Positions 6,135 through 7,117 of a stretch of DNA of 7,117 bases are shown here, piece by piece. The notes beneath the pieces are model-generated. The model was not told the DNA's origin. It saw only the letters and a list, made by a program, of their open reading frames with translations, and made no database searches. This stretch comes from Candidatus Melainabacteria bacterium (GTDB taxonomy: Bacteria > Actinomycetota > Actinomycetes > Mycobacteriales > Pseudonocardiaceae). Made by a program: the position numbers and the translations under genes. The stretch spans positions 1 to 7,117 of the forward strand of contig CAJCJE010000082.1 of the NCBI GenBank assembly GCA_903970565.1, in the 5' to 3' direction. Numbering within the stretch: position 1 is the first letter of the stretch; each line of letters starts with the position of its first letter.

Positions 6135-6182
6135 TGCCGACCCAGGCCAGCTCGACCTACCTCAGCCGTACCTACGCAGGAC

Positions 6183-6188
6183 TAGCCT
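6183..6188 (+). promoter_or_regulatory. Candidate -10 box for leaderless wecA mRNA
   Basis: TAGCCT fits TANNNT and ends 6 nt before the GTG at 6195, so transcription would start at or next to the G of the start codon. This is the standard geometry of leaderless genes in mycobacteria and relatives. No clear -35 is visible about 17-18 nt upstream, which is common for such promoters. The absence of a well-placed Shine-Dalgarno (only AGGA at 6178-6181, 13 nt away) supports it. Confidence 0.5.
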
Positions 6189-6194
6189 GACGCC

Positions 6195-7117
6195 GTGGGT
6201 CCTCTGATCGACGCCACCCCGGCTGGGCTGCCCATCCGGGAGTACCTTCTGGTCTGCCTCGTCTCGGCGGCCATCACTTACCTGCTCACCGCGCTGATCC
6301 GCAAGACCGCGATCGGGGTCGGTGCGGTCGCCGTGCCCAGGGTCCGCGACGTGCACACCGCGCCGATGCCTCGCATGGGCGGCGTGGCCATGTACTGCGG
6401 GGTGGTCGGCGGGATGCTGCTGGCCCATCAGCTGCCGGTACTGCGCCGTGCCCTGGAGTACTCCCTGGACCCGTGGGCGGTGCTCATCGGCGGCGGGCTG
6501 ATCGTGCTGGTCGGCGCGCTGGACGACCGGTTCGAGCTGGACTCGTGGACCAAACTCGCCGGTCAGGTCACCGCGGCCGGCATACTGGCGCTGCTGGGGT
6601 TGCAGTTCGTCGACTTCTGGGTGCCCTGGGGCGGGGGCGGCGGCATCGTCGGCTCGCAGGTGGTCTTCGACCAGAACAGCGGCGGCATCCTGGCCGTCCT
6701 GCTGGTGGTCACGATGGTCAACGCGATGAACTTCGTCGACGGCCTGGACGGCCTGGCCGCCGGGCTGGGCCTCATCACCGCGGCAGCCATCTGCATCTTC
6801 TCGATCGGCCTGCTCCGCGACCACGGCGGCGACGTCCTGTTCTATCCGCCCGCGGTGATCTCGGTGGTTCTCGCCGGTGCCTGTCTGGGGTTCCTTCCGC
6901 ACAACTTTCACCCGGCCAAGATCTTCATGGGCGACTCGGGCTCGATGCTGATCGGGTTGATGCTCGCCGCGGCGTCCACCACCGCCGCGGGCCCGATCTC
7001 GCAGAACGCCTACGGGGCGCGCGACGTCTTCGCGCTGTTGTCGCCGTTCCTGTTGGTCATCGCCGTCATGTTCGTGCCTGCGCTCGACATGTTGCTGGCC
7101 ATCGTCAGGCGCACGCG
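6195..7117 (+). CDS. wecA: WecA/Rfe-type polyprenyl-phosphate GlcNAc-1-phosphate transferase (3' end missing)
   Basis: Integral membrane enzyme of the MraY/WecA/TagO family; in mycobacteria it transfers GlcNAc-1-P to decaprenyl phosphate, the first step of the linker joining arabinogalactan to peptidoglycan. About 307 codons are present before the window ends; the M. tuberculosis protein is about 404 aa, so roughly a quarter is missing. Visible family motifs are PRMGG after the first span, the Asp pair DDRFELD (110-116), NFVDGLDG (179-186) and HNFHPAKIFMGDSGS (236-250), which line the cytoplasmic Mg/UDP-GlcNAc site, among many hydrophobic spans. Start is GTG 6195; TAG at 6183-6185 closes the frame upstream. 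It lies 60 nt after sua5. The motifs and mycobacterial similarity favour WecA over MraY. Confidence 0.93.
   Translation, partial: MGPLIDATPAGLPIREYLLVCLVSAAITYLLTALIRKTAIGVGAVAVPRVRDVHTAPMPRMGGVAMYCGVVGGMLLAHQLPVLRRALEYSLDPWAVLIGGGLIVLVGALDDRFELDSWTKLAGQVTAAGILALLGLQFVDFWVPWGGGGGIVGSQVVFDQNSGGILAVLLVVTMVNAMNFVDGLDGLAAGLGLITAAAICIFSIGLLRDHGGDVLFYPPAVISVVLAGACLGFLPHNFHPAKIFMGDSGSMLIGLMLAAASTTAAGPISQNAYGARDVFALLSPFLLVIAVMFVPALDMLLAIVRRT

Overview
The window looks like a housekeeping chromosomal segment from a high-GC actinomycete of the Mycobacteriales, most likely Nocardia or a close relative. Supporting this are the strongly GC-biased codon use, GTG/TTG starts, a Rho with a long Arg/Asp/Asn/Gln-rich insert, and a C-terminal gene whose protein closely resembles mycobacterial WecA. 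The order rho - rpmE - prfA - prmC - sua5 - wecA is the one I recall from Mycobacterium tuberculosis (Rv1297-Rv1302). The genus call is inference, leaning on GC-rich intergenic repeats of a style I associate with Nocardia.

Layout: rho (7-2040, +) ends just before a long hairpin that it shares, tail to tail, with an unrecognised small membrane-protein gene (2099-2578, -). This gene is divergent from rpmE (2823-3035, +; TTG start). The rpmE leader carries a near-perfect match to a disulphide-stress (sigma-R/sigma-H type) promoter, GGAATA-N18-GTT. A strong intrinsic terminator (3065-3103) separates rpmE from prfA (3177-4277, +), which is followed by prmC (4352-5224, +). The 268-bp prmC-sua5 gap is largely filled by a degenerate ~77-bp tandem duplication that runs up to the ribosome-binding site of sua5 (5493-6134, +). 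The last gene, wecA (6195 to beyond the right edge, +), has a GTG start six bases after a TAGCCT box, the arrangement of a leaderless actinobacterial transcript.

Functionally, the locus is about gene expression: Rho ends transcription; L31 is a zinc-binding large-subunit ribosomal protein; RF1 (PrfA) reads UAA/UAG stops; PrmC methylates the GGQ glutamine of RF1; Sua5 makes the threonylcarbamoyl-AMP precursor of tRNA t6A37. WecA begins cell-wall linkage-unit synthesis and marks the transition to envelope genes. I see no phage, IS, CRISPR, toxin-antitoxin or defence system, and no convincing evidence of an undescribed multi-gene system. The points worth a second look are mostly regulatory (rpmE promoter, prfA leader, sua5 leader repeats, wecA start), plus the orphan membrane protein.
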